From positions 1-47,643 of the forward strand of contig NCHJ01000006.1 of the NCBI GenBank assembly GCA_002256765.1: a stretch of DNA of 47,643 nucleotides, written 5' to 3'. Of this stretch, positions 25,835-34,292 are shown in pieces (position 1 is the stretch's first letter; each line of letters starts with the position of its first letter). This DNA is from Bacteroidetes bacterium 24-39-8. Its GTDB lineage: Bacteria > Bacteroidota > Bacteroidia > Chitinophagales > Chitinophagaceae. The notes below the pieces were generated by a model. The model saw only the letters and a program-made list of their open reading frames with translations. It searched no databases and was not told where the DNA came from. The position numbers were made by a program, and so were the translations under genes.

Positions 25835-27009
25835 TATTTGCCACATTTAAATAAATCGTCTGCCCTTTTCATGTCTTTAAACATATGTTCTACATCCATG
25901 CTTACAATAGTCTGTCCCTTGTTATTGATAATGCTGATACAATTGCCTGGCAAATAATTTCCATCTGCATCCAATACCTTTTTACTCTTGATCCCATCAA
26001 ATAAAATATTGGGCATATCGGCACCATATTTTTTGCCAACAATCATTCCAATAGGATCCTTACTAATAGGCGCTGTGGGTTTTCTTTCAAATAAATTATC
26101 ATGGATAGAAATATTGGAAGGAACGGGATCATACAATTTGTCTTTAAAAGGTTTTTGCATGGTATAATAACTCACAATCCCCGCACCCACAGACTGGTTA
26201 TTGATAAATTTGTTGTCATATACTTCTACACCCTTGGTAGCCAAAATCAATAACCCAGTACCCGTGGGCACATTGGCTACAATATTTCCCTTGTTAGCAA
26301 AATTTTCAAAATTATTGTCATGAATATAGTTATGGTACACTTTTACATCACCTCCGCGCTTCTGCACCAAATCTGGCAAATCAAATACCAATAAGCCACC
26401 AGCATTTTCATAGGCTTCATTGTCAAAAACCTTTGCTCTAATACTATTCTCAATTTCTATTCCTGCTACATTATGGTGTGCTATAGAGTTTTTGACAATA
26501 ATATCTTGTGATTGTCCCACATAAATGCCCGCATCAGAAGCCCCAATGGCAACGCATTTATCAATGGTTACATTGGTACACTGTACAGGATACAAACCAT
26601 ATCCGCCATTTTTAGCATTGGGAACACCCGTCCATTCTGTTTTCACTGATTTAAAAACAATGCCATTTACGTGCATGGTTTTAATGGCATCGCCCTTGGC
26701 ATCTTGTACCGTAAAGCCTTCTAATGTAATATCGGTTCCATCGCTCACGCGAATCCCTTCTGCGCCATCTGTTTGTTCTTTGAAACTTAAAATGGTTTTG
26801 TCCATTCCCTTACCGCGAATGGTAATTTTTTTCTTGCCCTCTAAAGAAAGCGTATTGGTTATAGTGAAAGTTCCTGCGGGCAATTCAATAACTGCGCCAT
26901 CTTCCGCCAAAATCATTTCTGACTGAACCTTTTTTTGAAAATCCTTTTGTGCGTGTAGCAACAAGGATAGTCCAATAAAAGCAATGAATAAACTCGTTTT
27001 TTTTAACAT
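25834..27009 (-). CDS. Parallel beta-helix repeat protein, partner of the diheme cytochrome
   Basis: 391 aa with signal peptide ending in LLHAQ. Opening strands GAVIELPAGTFTITNTL and KKITIRGKGMDKTIL are followed by right-handed beta-helix (NosD/PbH1-like) repeats: ITLEGFTVQDAKGDAIKT, VTIDKCVAIGASDAGIYVGQ, IIVKNSIAHHNVAGIEIEN, KVFDNEAYENAGGLLVFD. The fold is that of pectate lyases and carbohydrate epimerases, but I see no clear lyase active site. Linked TIGR03805/TIGR03806-type genes are known as a conserved pair; here they overlap by one base, which implies joint translation. It may bind or process a polysaccharide whose oxidation the cytochrome serves. That link is inference. Confidence 0.85.
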   Translation of the reverse strand: MLKKTSLFIAFIGLSLLLHAQKDFQKKVQSEMILAEDGAVIELPAGTFTITNTLSLEGKKKITIRGKGMDKTILSFKEQTDGAEGIRVSDGTDITLEGFTVQDAKGDAIKTMHVNGIVFKSVKTEWTGVPNAKNGGYGLYPVQCTNVTIDKCVAIGASDAGIYVGQSQDIIVKNSIAHHNVAGIEIENSIRAKVFDNEAYENAGGLLVFDLPDLVQKRGGDVKVYHNYIHDNNFENFANKGNIVANVPTGTGLLILATKGVEVYDNKFINNQSVGAGIVSYYTMQKPFKDKLYDPVPSNISIHDNLFERKPTAPISKDPIGMIVGKKYGADMPNILFDGIKSKKVLDADGNYLPGNCISIINNKGQTIVSMDVEHMFKDMKRADDLFKCGK

Positions 27010-27014
27010 GGCTA

Positions 27015-28730
27015 TTAACTTATGATAAGGGTATGTTTGAATGGGGTAAATCCTGTTAAATAAACAGTGGGCGCATCTATCATAGGAAGTGCTCCTCTTA
27101 ATTGGGTATTCTTATGTTCCAATCTTCCAGGACCAAAATGAATACTATCTGAACCACTGGAATAAACCCCCTCTTTTCCTTTTAAAAGAAAACTATTGGG
27201 ATGATTGGGCTTGGCTTCTACTCCAGTAAATTGTCCTCCTTTTCTAAAAATCAATTCCAGGGTTACGGGTACGCCCTCTGTTCCCTTCATCTCAATCTCT
27301 ATTTGCATACCCGCTTGGGCTTCGGAAAATTGAATATTGGTTTCCAGATATTGTACTTCTGATTGTTTGCGATTGCTCTTGGGCATTTTACCCAAATCGC
27401 CGTCAGGCGATATAAATTGTTTTTCAAAAGGCTGAAAATAGGGTCCTTCTAATTTTTTATTCATCACCCATACATTTCCTTTCTGAACAATATCGGTTGA
27501 TTGGAATTGTCCTTTTCCAAAAAAAGATGCTGCAATTCTCATGGCTTGTAAAACTGCATTCCCTTTGTGAAAAGTAAACCATCCAGGATTATTAGACAGT
27601 AAGGTAGCATCCCAAGGTCCCCTTCTAAATCTTACAACGCCGGAATAGGGAAATGCTTTTACATAGCTGGTAGGCAAAGGTTGTGAAGCAGGCAGTTCCT
27701 TCCATAGATTGCTATCTTCTAGCAAATAAGAAAAAGATCCTGCCAAAGATTGAATGCGGGTATTTTCAATAATCCTACACATGGCTGCAAACTCTCCGTC
27801 ATTGTCTTTTAAAGCCATATAGCGCAGTGGATAATAGTAGTTCTCCATATTTCCTATCTGCCCCTTGTCCTGTCTATTGGATGCTTCCGTTACTACTTCT
27901 CCATTTGGATGCAAATAGTAACGCATCATTTTTAAATTCTTTCTAACGGCATCATATAGTTCGGGTTTGTTCAAACCTATTGCCATGGTAATTAATACTC
28001 TATCTATGACACCAGAATAACCATAGGTACTTTTTTCCGTGTATTGACCATCTGGGTCCAAGTCAATATGTTCGGCCAACCATTGGTCAATTCTTTGTAA
28101 GTATTTTGGATTGGGAAATAATTCATTGAGTTTGGTCAATGCAGCTGAGACTACCCAACGGTGATTGGGTGTATGAATACCACCTACTATTAATGACTTT
28201 CCAGCATTCTTTAAAAATGTTTCCATCAAAGACAGTACAGGTTCAAATCCTGGCGTTCCAGAATTTTTAAGAAAGGCATAGGATTGCGCCATTCTCTTTA
28301 CCATAAAAGCGGTATCTGGTGTGGAATGAAAATTGGTATCCACCAAATCAATGGTACCATCCTCATGCTGAAATTTCAACAAGGCTTTTAAAGCCAGATT
28401 CAATTCTTTGAGTAAATCTTTGGATTGATAATAACTTGACTCAGGACAATAAACTGCTGCACAGGCTTCATTGATAAAACTACAAGTACTATGCGGATTG
28501 GGGATCTCCGTATCACTCATATACCCACCAAAATATTGGTGATTGGGATCAACCACTTTATGCTTAGCCATTCCTTTTATTCCTTGGTCATTGATCTTAA
28601 TTAATTCAATCAACCATCCTGGTTTAACATTAGGTGCTAGATACTGTTTTTGCTGGTAGGCAGCAATTCCAGCTAATGGCATGAAACATGCTGCACTAGC
28701 ACTCATTTTTACAAATCCCCTCCTATTCAT
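27015..28730 (-). CDS. Exported alpha/alpha-toroid protein, candidate polysaccharide lyase
   Basis: 571 aa from the ATG at 28730 (a TTG three codons upstream opens the same frame). The leader MNRRGFVKMSASAACFMPLA begins with RRGF, Tat-like. The first ~330 residues are helical hairpins of (alpha/alpha)-toroid type, and the last ~200 are beta-rich. In 574-aa numbering, candidate catalytic groups are DTNFHSTPDTAF (134-145), GIHTPNHRWVV (N192, H193, R194), STYGYSG (237-243) and EASNRQDKG (285-293). The Asn/His/Tyr/Arg set is what toroid polysaccharide lyases (PL8-, PL12- or heparinase-like) use. I cannot assign a PL family. Its position 23 nt after a GH105 gene, whose substrates are made by lyases, supports a lyase role. 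It could also be an (alpha/alpha) hydrolase. Confidence 0.6.
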   Translation of the reverse strand: MNRRGFVKMSASAACFMPLAGIAAYQQKQYLAPNVKPGWLIELIKINDQGIKGMAKHKVVDPNHQYFGGYMSDTEIPNPHSTCSFINEACAAVYCPESSYYQSKDLLKELNLALKALLKFQHEDGTIDLVDTNFHSTPDTAFMVKRMAQSYAFLKNSGTPGFEPVLSLMETFLKNAGKSLIVGGIHTPNHRWVVSAALTKLNELFPNPKYLQRIDQWLAEHIDLDPDGQYTEKSTYGYSGVIDRVLITMAIGLNKPELYDAVRKNLKMMRYYLHPNGEVVTEASNRQDKGQIGNMENYYYPLRYMALKDNDGEFAAMCRIIENTRIQSLAGSFSYLLEDSNLWKELPASQPLPTSYVKAFPYSGVVRFRRGPWDATLLSNNPGWFTFHKGNAVLQAMRIAASFFGKGQFQSTDIVQKGNVWVMNKKLEGPYFQPFEKQFISPDGDLGKMPKSNRKQSEVQYLETNIQFSEAQAGMQIEIEMKGTEGVPVTLELIFRKGGQFTGVEAKPNHPNSFLLKGKEGVYSSGSDSIHFGPGRLEHKNTQLRGALPMIDAPTVYLTGFTPFKHTLIIS

Positions 28731-28753
28731 AAACGTCAATTTTCTTGTTCAAA

Positions 28754-29902
28754 TTATTTTCGAGTTCCCTTCCATTGTTCGTAAGCTGTTCCAAATAAGA
28801 TAAAAGAACCATAGCCAAATCCTGTTCCTTCTGTAATCTTTCTGGTTAAATAATAATTCTCATCACCCACACAGGTTCCACCTGAAACCCTTGCAGGAAT
28901 TAAATAATTAGCACCGCCGCTTTTTAAACTCATGCTTCTCAACCCTTGATAAGATTTTTCTACCATGGGTCCGTACTGTTTTTTGTCAAGGATTTTCATT
29001 TTCAATCCCATGGTAATAGTATAGGCAAACATGGCAGTGCAAGAACTCTCTAAGAAATTACGCGGCTCGGTTGGAAGGGTCACCAATTGGTACCAATGAC
29101 CAGATACAGGGTCTTGCAATGGACCAATGGATTGTACATAATGTACAAAGGCTTTTTGCATGGGCTTCCAATATTTGGAAGATCGTGGAACCGTATTCAA
29201 TGCATCAGACAATGCCATACCCACCCATCCATTTCCACGAGCCCAGATTTCACTGCTTTTGCGCGTGGTTTTATTGGGCCAACCCATAATGCTGCACCCA
29301 TCATTATAATCAATGGCATCATCATCATATCCATGCACCCATAAACCAGATACAGGATCAATTAGTTTTTCATCATGTGCATTAAATTGCTCCAGAAAAT
29401 CAGCAATATATTTTTCATCCTTGGTTAGTCGATACATTTCTAATAAAAACATATTGAGCATATAGACCGTATCGTCCCAAAGTTCAATGGTTTCTGCGCG
29501 GTGCGATACACCTCCGTTTTTAGCCCTTGGAATTTTTAAATAATCCGCATAAATCTCTTGGGCTTTGTCTAGGTATTTTTTATCTCCTGTTATACGGGCT
29601 AAAAATGCCATACCATGTGCCGAAGCCACTGCATTAGGGTGTTTGCCATTGGCTACTGCATAGGTTGCATCCATGGCTGTTCTTACATAATCCAAATAGA
29701 CTTTTTTCTGAGCCTCTGTTTGTTTGGATTGATACAAATGAATCAAGGAATTCAAGAAAGTAGCTTGGCCCCAATCCCATTTATATTTCTCAGCGGGCAT
29801 GAATTGCTCCCTTCCATGAAGATCAACTGAATCAACCCATGTTTGGGCATTTACTGAAAGGGTCAAAAACAGTACTAAAGCAAGCGGGGCGGCTTTTCTC
29901 AT
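28754..29902 (-). CDS. GH105 unsaturated uronyl (rhamnogalacturonyl) hydrolase, exported
   Basis: 382 aa from the ATG at 29902; a TTG three codons upstream gives the same frame, but the ATG yields the clean leader MRKAAPLALVLFLTLSVNAQ. The (alpha/alpha)6 fold is seen from family blocks KWDWGQATFLNSLIHLY, SHRAETIELWDDTVYMLNMF (tandem Asp) and EIWARGNGWVGMALSDAL, the last conserved in the YteR/GH105 and GH88 group. These enzymes hydrate the double bond that a polysaccharide lyase leaves on a terminal 4,5-unsaturated uronic acid, releasing a keto-uronate. The gene thus predicts a lyase acting on the same glycan, and a candidate follows directly. It leads its transcription unit, behind a palindromic site. 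Confidence 0.92.
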   Translation of the reverse strand: MRKAAPLALVLFLTLSVNAQTWVDSVDLHGREQFMPAEKYKWDWGQATFLNSLIHLYQSKQTEAQKKVYLDYVRTAMDATYAVANGKHPNAVASAHGMAFLARITGDKKYLDKAQEIYADYLKIPRAKNGGVSHRAETIELWDDTVYMLNMFLLEMYRLTKDEKYIADFLEQFNAHDEKLIDPVSGLWVHGYDDDAIDYNDGCSIMGWPNKTTRKSSEIWARGNGWVGMALSDALNTVPRSSKYWKPMQKAFVHYVQSIGPLQDPVSGHWYQLVTLPTEPRNFLESSCTAMFAYTITMGLKMKILDKKQYGPMVEKSYQGLRSMSLKSGGANYLIPARVSGGTCVGDENYYLTRKITEGTGFGYGSFILFGTAYEQWKGTRK

Positions 29903-29933
29903 GGCAGTCAATTCTAGGTTAGAAGGGGTAAGT

Positions 29934-29945
29934 TAAAACGTTTTA
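29934..29945. promoter_or_regulatory. Palindrome TAAAACGTTTTA, LacI-type operator candidate
   Basis: A perfect 12-bp palindrome with a central CG, as in many LacI/GalR-family operators, 31 nt upstream of the GH105 ATG in the 103-nt gap between two transcription units. A GC-rich block with repeated CGATTTCGC/CGATTCGC lies further upstream (29987-30006). No LacI gene is in the window. Confidence 0.4.
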
Positions 29946-30005
29946 GTAAGATTTGTCCTATTGCTACTAATCCTTTTTTACGATAACGATTTCGCCTGCG
30001 ATTCG

Positions 30006-32327
30006 CTATGGTTTTCCCCAGCTAGATTGCGGTTGTAAGAGATTCAAATTGGGCTTGATTTCAAAATGCTCAGGTTGCTGACCAACATAGAGGAATACAG
30101 TGGTTCCCTTGGTCATTTTTAAATTAACCCGATTGCCATCTTGCTGCATGCTGGCTTTTGTTGGGGCAAGCATTTTGATCTTTCCAGACCAATCAGTTTG
30201 AAGCACAGCATGAGTACCCGCCACACTTTTTACCGCTATAAATTGGGTCTTTCCATTTTGCTTAACCGCACTAATCAAAAAGCCACCTTGCGCTTGCAAT
30301 TGATAAAAACTGGCTTCTTTCCAAGCGCTTGGCATGGCTGGAAATATTCTAATCACCCCTCCCCAATCTTGGAACAACATATCAATCATGGACCTAGTAG
30401 AGGCAATGGGTGATTCAAATGTGGGATTCTCTCTTTCACTATACATGGTATTAGGAGTAACCGTTGGTGTTCTTGCAGGTGCAGGTGGTGCTGCAAAACG
30501 GGGCAATAATTCCAAAGATCGATGCAACCATTTTAGGGAGGAGTCTCCCTTACCTATTGCTGCCCATAAAGAAGCAGCTCCAGAAAATTTATACATGCAA
30601 TTATCGCCATCCAAATTGGTAAAATGGCTAATGGATTGTTGCATCAAGGGCAAGCGTTCTTTTGCATTATCTAAATTCAGATCATACAAAGGAAAAATGC
30701 TAAAGAGATGACTATAATGTCTATGCGGTTTTGCAAATGCTTGGTTTTTGCCAATCATGATACCATTTTCATTTATGGGATAGTCTGCCATATTAGACAG
30801 GATCTCTTTCCATTTTGGCAAATAAGAATCATTGATATGTAATGCTTCAGCAGTTGCAATCAAGGTTTTAAAACCCCAACTGGCTAGCGCGATGTTTAAA
30901 CTGGTTTCATGGGCATTCCCATATTCATCTGAATAAGTATATGGAATATGGAATTTGCCATCTACGCCTTTGTACATAATTCTCATGTACACATTAAATG
31001 CCCGGCGCATCATGGGATAAACCTGATTCCTTAGTGCTTGATCATCCATGATGCGCCGGTTATGCAAATAATACATTTGCGTTAACCAAGGCAGGACAAT
31101 GATATTGATTTCTTTTCTGTTGCTTGTATCCGCCGATAAAAAAAGTGGATTGTAGAGGTCATCAAATCCAACGGGGTTGCGCACGCCCGCGCAATCATTT
31201 TGAAACTCAGGAGGAACATTAGCAATTAATTGGTCTTTGTGCCGCTCTAATAATTGATAGAGATTCTCTTCTAAATCACTATGATTGGTCATGCCCAAGG
31301 TATAGTAGCTTAACTGCACATTTAAGTTCATCCATAGTAAGGGCCAGGAACTAGGTTTAAACCAAGGCCCCATTAAATCTATCACAGGTCTATTGGGATG
31401 CGTGGCACTGGCTAATTTGTACAATTGAATCCAATAAAAGCTTTCCAATTTGGTATCAGGGATGGATAGAAAACTTGCTTGATAAAAAGCATGCCACCAA
31501 TTCCGATGGGTCTGTTCTATTTGAGACATAGACTTAGCCAATGCTTTCTGTATAGTGCTTGCAGCATCTATGGCGGAACCGGCTCCCGGTTTTCTGGTGC
31601 TCCCCCATCTGTTTGCAACAGTTAATAAAATGGTGTTGGTACTATCGGAAGTTTTATTTGATTTCCAAGCTGTGGCATAATCATCTCCCATTAACAAAGG
31701 TTGAGTAATGATTTCTATACCGTCATGCTTACTTAATTGAGCCGGCGGATTAAGTTGATAGGGAATATTTAATTCAAGACCACTGGCCCTTTTAAAAATA
31801 AAACGGGCACTTTGTGCAGACTGAGGTCTAAAAAAATATTGATAGCCGCGCTCTCCAGCTGAACTTACCACATCAATTAAAATAAATTCTTCTGCTGAGG
31901 GCGTATAACACCTAAAACGAATCTCTCCCAAGCTGGTGGTAATGATACCCCTAATTTCTGCCTGCCATAAATCCATGCGCATTTGACAATGAATAATTGT
32001 TCCTTTAGGACTAATCAAAAACTGTCCAATAGGTAGCCTACTGGTTTCATAAGCACTAGGCATGGCTGTGCGATGATCATAGACATCTGTTCTGCCAATT
32101 TCAAATAGCAAAGCATTGGGCAATTGATCATCTTGAAACACCATGGCACCCAATAAACCATTTCCTACAAAAGCCCCTTCAAAATAGTCTTTGGGCATGG
32201 TATTCCAAACTAGGTCTTGTTTAGACAGAAAGGATTTCCAATCTAAAGAGAGTTGAAGTTTGGGTTGCGCTAAGCTATTCAACAACCAGCAGCAACCAAC
32301 CAATAGTAAATAGTATTTTTTTTGCAC
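30006..32327 (-). CDS. Divergent GH95-like glycosidase, exported
   Basis: 773 aa, starting at a GTG (32327). No ATG lies between it and the preceding in-frame stop, and the leader KKYYLLLVGCCWLLNSLAQ is a good signal peptide. The N-terminal domain has the GH95/GH65-clan opening EGAFVGNGLLGAMVFQDD and FEIGRTDVYDHR. The toroid holds MNLNVQLSYY (333-342), the counterpart of the GH95 NINxQMNYW motif with both asparagines kept. The C-terminal region has NPTFESPIASTRSMIDML where GH95 has QIDGNFG, so the usual Asp is replaced, possibly by this Glu. It is therefore a relative rather than a standard alpha-L-fucosidase, and specificity is open. It is the last gene of the rightmost unit. Confidence 0.75.
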   Translation of the reverse strand: MQKKYYLLLVGCCWLLNSLAQPKLQLSLDWKSFLSKQDLVWNTMPKDYFEGAFVGNGLLGAMVFQDDQLPNALLFEIGRTDVYDHRTAMPSAYETSRLPIGQFLISPKGTIIHCQMRMDLWQAEIRGIITTSLGEIRFRCYTPSAEEFILIDVVSSAGERGYQYFFRPQSAQSARFIFKRASGLELNIPYQLNPPAQLSKHDGIEIITQPLLMGDDYATAWKSNKTSDSTNTILLTVANRWGSTRKPGAGSAIDAASTIQKALAKSMSQIEQTHRNWWHAFYQASFLSIPDTKLESFYWIQLYKLASATHPNRPVIDLMGPWFKPSSWPLLWMNLNVQLSYYTLGMTNHSDLEENLYQLLERHKDQLIANVPPEFQNDCAGVRNPVGFDDLYNPLFLSADTSNRKEINIIVLPWLTQMYYLHNRRIMDDQALRNQVYPMMRRAFNVYMRIMYKGVDGKFHIPYTYSDEYGNAHETSLNIALASWGFKTLIATAEALHINDSYLPKWKEILSNMADYPINENGIMIGKNQAFAKPHRHYSHLFSIFPLYDLNLDNAKERLPLMQQSISHFTNLDGDNCMYKFSGAASLWAAIGKGDSSLKWLHRSLELLPRFAAPPAPARTPTVTPNTMYSERENPTFESPIASTRSMIDMLFQDWGGVIRIFPAMPSAWKEASFYQLQAQGGFLISAVKQNGKTQFIAVKSVAGTHAVLQTDWSGKIKMLAPTKASMQQDGNRVNLKMTKGTTVFLYVGQQPEHFEIKPNLNLLQPQSSWGKP

Positions 32328-32363
32328 TGGTTTGATAAATGAAGCGTTTTTTATAAAATGAAC

Positions 32364-34292
32364 TTATTTATATTTTTCTAACAAAGACTTTCCCATTTCC
32401 TTTCCATCAATATTGAACAAAAAGTCGGTAGGTAAAGCCACTGGGTTATAATACTCCAATCTTTTTTTGATTTTGAGATCTGCTTTTACGCCCAATACCC
32501 CCGCAGCTGTAGTTACTTTTGCTTCTACTATTCCATTGGTATTACTTACTTGCACTGGAGCCGCTAAAACAGATTCACGGAATTTTTTAAAGTCTGCATC
32601 CGTCTTAATACCTTCTGCAGTCTTCCACCACATGGCAATTATGGCTTTCCCATTACTAGGATGTTGCAGGGTTAATCGCAAAGCCTGATCATGAACCATC
32701 TGAAATTTTTCTCTTGATGATTTGTAAGTAAACCCATCATTGTATAACCTTGGCTTAGCACTATCATCGGCATTGCTGATCAAATACCTAAAGGCGATGG
32801 CCACGTCTTCAAATTTGGCGAAAAAAGTATTGGAAGTGTCTAATGCTGTAGATGCGCCAATAGCAGGAACTGATATTTTTTGATTGCCCAACCAAATTTC
32901 ATTAAAATAGTTTGGCAAAATGATAGTAGAATTCACATAAGGCTTGATACAGTTGTGGTCACGCTCTCCGGCCACCAGCATGACAAATTCACCCCTATTC
33001 TGTGCCGATTGCATAAAGGGCATCAAGTGCCTAGTCTTACCCCATCCCCCATTGGAGGGATAATTGGCAGGCATTAAATGTTTCATTTTATCTCCCATGC
33101 CCGTATTAGACCAAGTACCATAATGGTCATCCCTTCCTTCCATGGAAAAAGCAATATTGGGCATTTCTGGTTTGGATGGGCTAAACAAATACATGACAAA
33201 GGATTTATCATCTGGGCTATAATATTGGTTACTAGAAGCAATAGATACTTTCTTACCAACATAGTCCACTGCATAAGTATGGGCTAAACTATCCCAACGC
33301 TGTATGCTATACCTATTGGGTTTTGTCATTAAAGCTTTTTGTTCTTTTGTTAATCCAATCTCTTGAAGTGTAGACAAACAGAGTTGGTTGAAGAGCTGAA
33401 TATTGTTGTTCTTTCTTCCAATCAAGGGATTAAAATATTTTTCTTCTAATAAATCTCTACCAAATACCCTGTTATAATCCCTGCTATGCGCTCCTCCTAA
33501 ATATCCACCCATAGGGTTATAGTGCATACTCAAGTCATTTAGAAAGAACTGAATCACGTCTTTTGTTTTAGTCCTAATGTCTTCATCTTTTGCAAAACGA
33601 TACAACAATAACAAAGACTCTAGATCAACCCCACAATATGTAGGACTATCGTATTCTCTATTGCCATAGCGAGACACATGCTTGAGCCATTGGTTAAAAT
33701 AATTTCTACCTTCTTCTAAAATAGCTGGGTCTTGATAAACTTGTGCAAATGCTACAAAATTCCAAATCTTCATCAAATAGATATTGGTATAAGAAATACG
33801 TACTTCTTGATTACGAGCACCTTTTAGACCCAAGGCAAAAATCTCATCTAATGTCTTTCTAGCGCCCACACTTAACCTATCATTAAATAATAATTTGATG
33901 GGCATACCATATTGCATACAAAATTCAATATTGTTTCCGTCTCCAATATCATTGCCTGTTTCATGCCAACCCCAAAAAATATTCCCATAACTTCTACCTG
34001 CTTTGGGATCATGAATCATTCTAGTTTGAACCAGTTTTAGTACCCATTCTACTTGTTCTGGTTTTAAAAAATTAGCATCTAAAGCATCCAACACAAAAGT
34101 GAATACGTCTCTAACACCCAGTTGCGGTGGGGTTTTCTGAACGGCTTCCCATTGTTGTTTCAACAGGGCCAATCGCGCAGCAGGATCAGGCATTGCTGGT
34201 ACTTTAAAATTGGGTTGCCCTTGCCCAATAGCAGCTATTTGTAACAAACAAATCATGGAAAAAATCAACGCCAATTGTTTCATATCAGTCAT
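32364..34292 (-). CDS. Exported helical-toroid protein, candidate polysaccharide lyase of unknown family
   Basis: 642 aa, signal peptide MKQLALIFSMICLLQIAAIG (from Met4; Met1 forms TAAATG with the GH43 stop). The first ~330 residues are helix-rich, and the rest is beta-rich with a lyase-like 'FSMEGRDDHYGTWSN' loop. Conserved-looking polar clusters are FWGWHETGNDIGDGN (107-120), SYTNIYLMKIWN (167-178), REYDSPTYCGVD (212-223) and GGAHSRDYN (266-274). Asn, Tyr, His and Arg placed this way in a toroid suggest a lyase active site. I cannot name a family; it may be one of the newer PL families or an uncharacterised one. It sits between GH43 and the GH95-like gene, and shares no obvious close similarity with the other toroid protein (27015-28730). 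Confidence 0.55.
   Translation of the reverse strand: MTDMKQLALIFSMICLLQIAAIGQGQPNFKVPAMPDPAARLALLKQQWEAVQKTPPQLGVRDVFTFVLDALDANFLKPEQVEWVLKLVQTRMIHDPKAGRSYGNIFWGWHETGNDIGDGNNIEFCMQYGMPIKLLFNDRLSVGARKTLDEIFALGLKGARNQEVRISYTNIYLMKIWNFVAFAQVYQDPAILEEGRNYFNQWLKHVSRYGNREYDSPTYCGVDLESLLLLYRFAKDEDIRTKTKDVIQFFLNDLSMHYNPMGGYLGGAHSRDYNRVFGRDLLEEKYFNPLIGRKNNNIQLFNQLCLSTLQEIGLTKEQKALMTKPNRYSIQRWDSLAHTYAVDYVGKKVSIASSNQYYSPDDKSFVMYLFSPSKPEMPNIAFSMEGRDDHYGTWSNTGMGDKMKHLMPANYPSNGGWGKTRHLMPFMQSAQNRGEFVMLVAGERDHNCIKPYVNSTIILPNYFNEIWLGNQKISVPAIGASTALDTSNTFFAKFEDVAIAFRYLISNADDSAKPRLYNDGFTYKSSREKFQMVHDQALRLTLQHPSNGKAIIAMWWKTAEGIKTDADFKKFRESVLAAPVQVSNTNGIVEAKVTTAAGVLGVKADLKIKKRLEYYNPVALPTDFLFNIDGKEMGKSLLEKYK

Noticed and set aside
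26525-26926. 133-codon plus-strand open frame
   Set aside because: Antisense to the beta-helix gene; its openness follows from the regular codon pattern of the repeats.
29981-30006. GC-rich CGATTTCGC/CGATTCGC repeats as a terminator or operator
   Set aside because: They form no stable single hairpin followed by a T-tract and overlap the end of the GH95-like gene; only noted as context.
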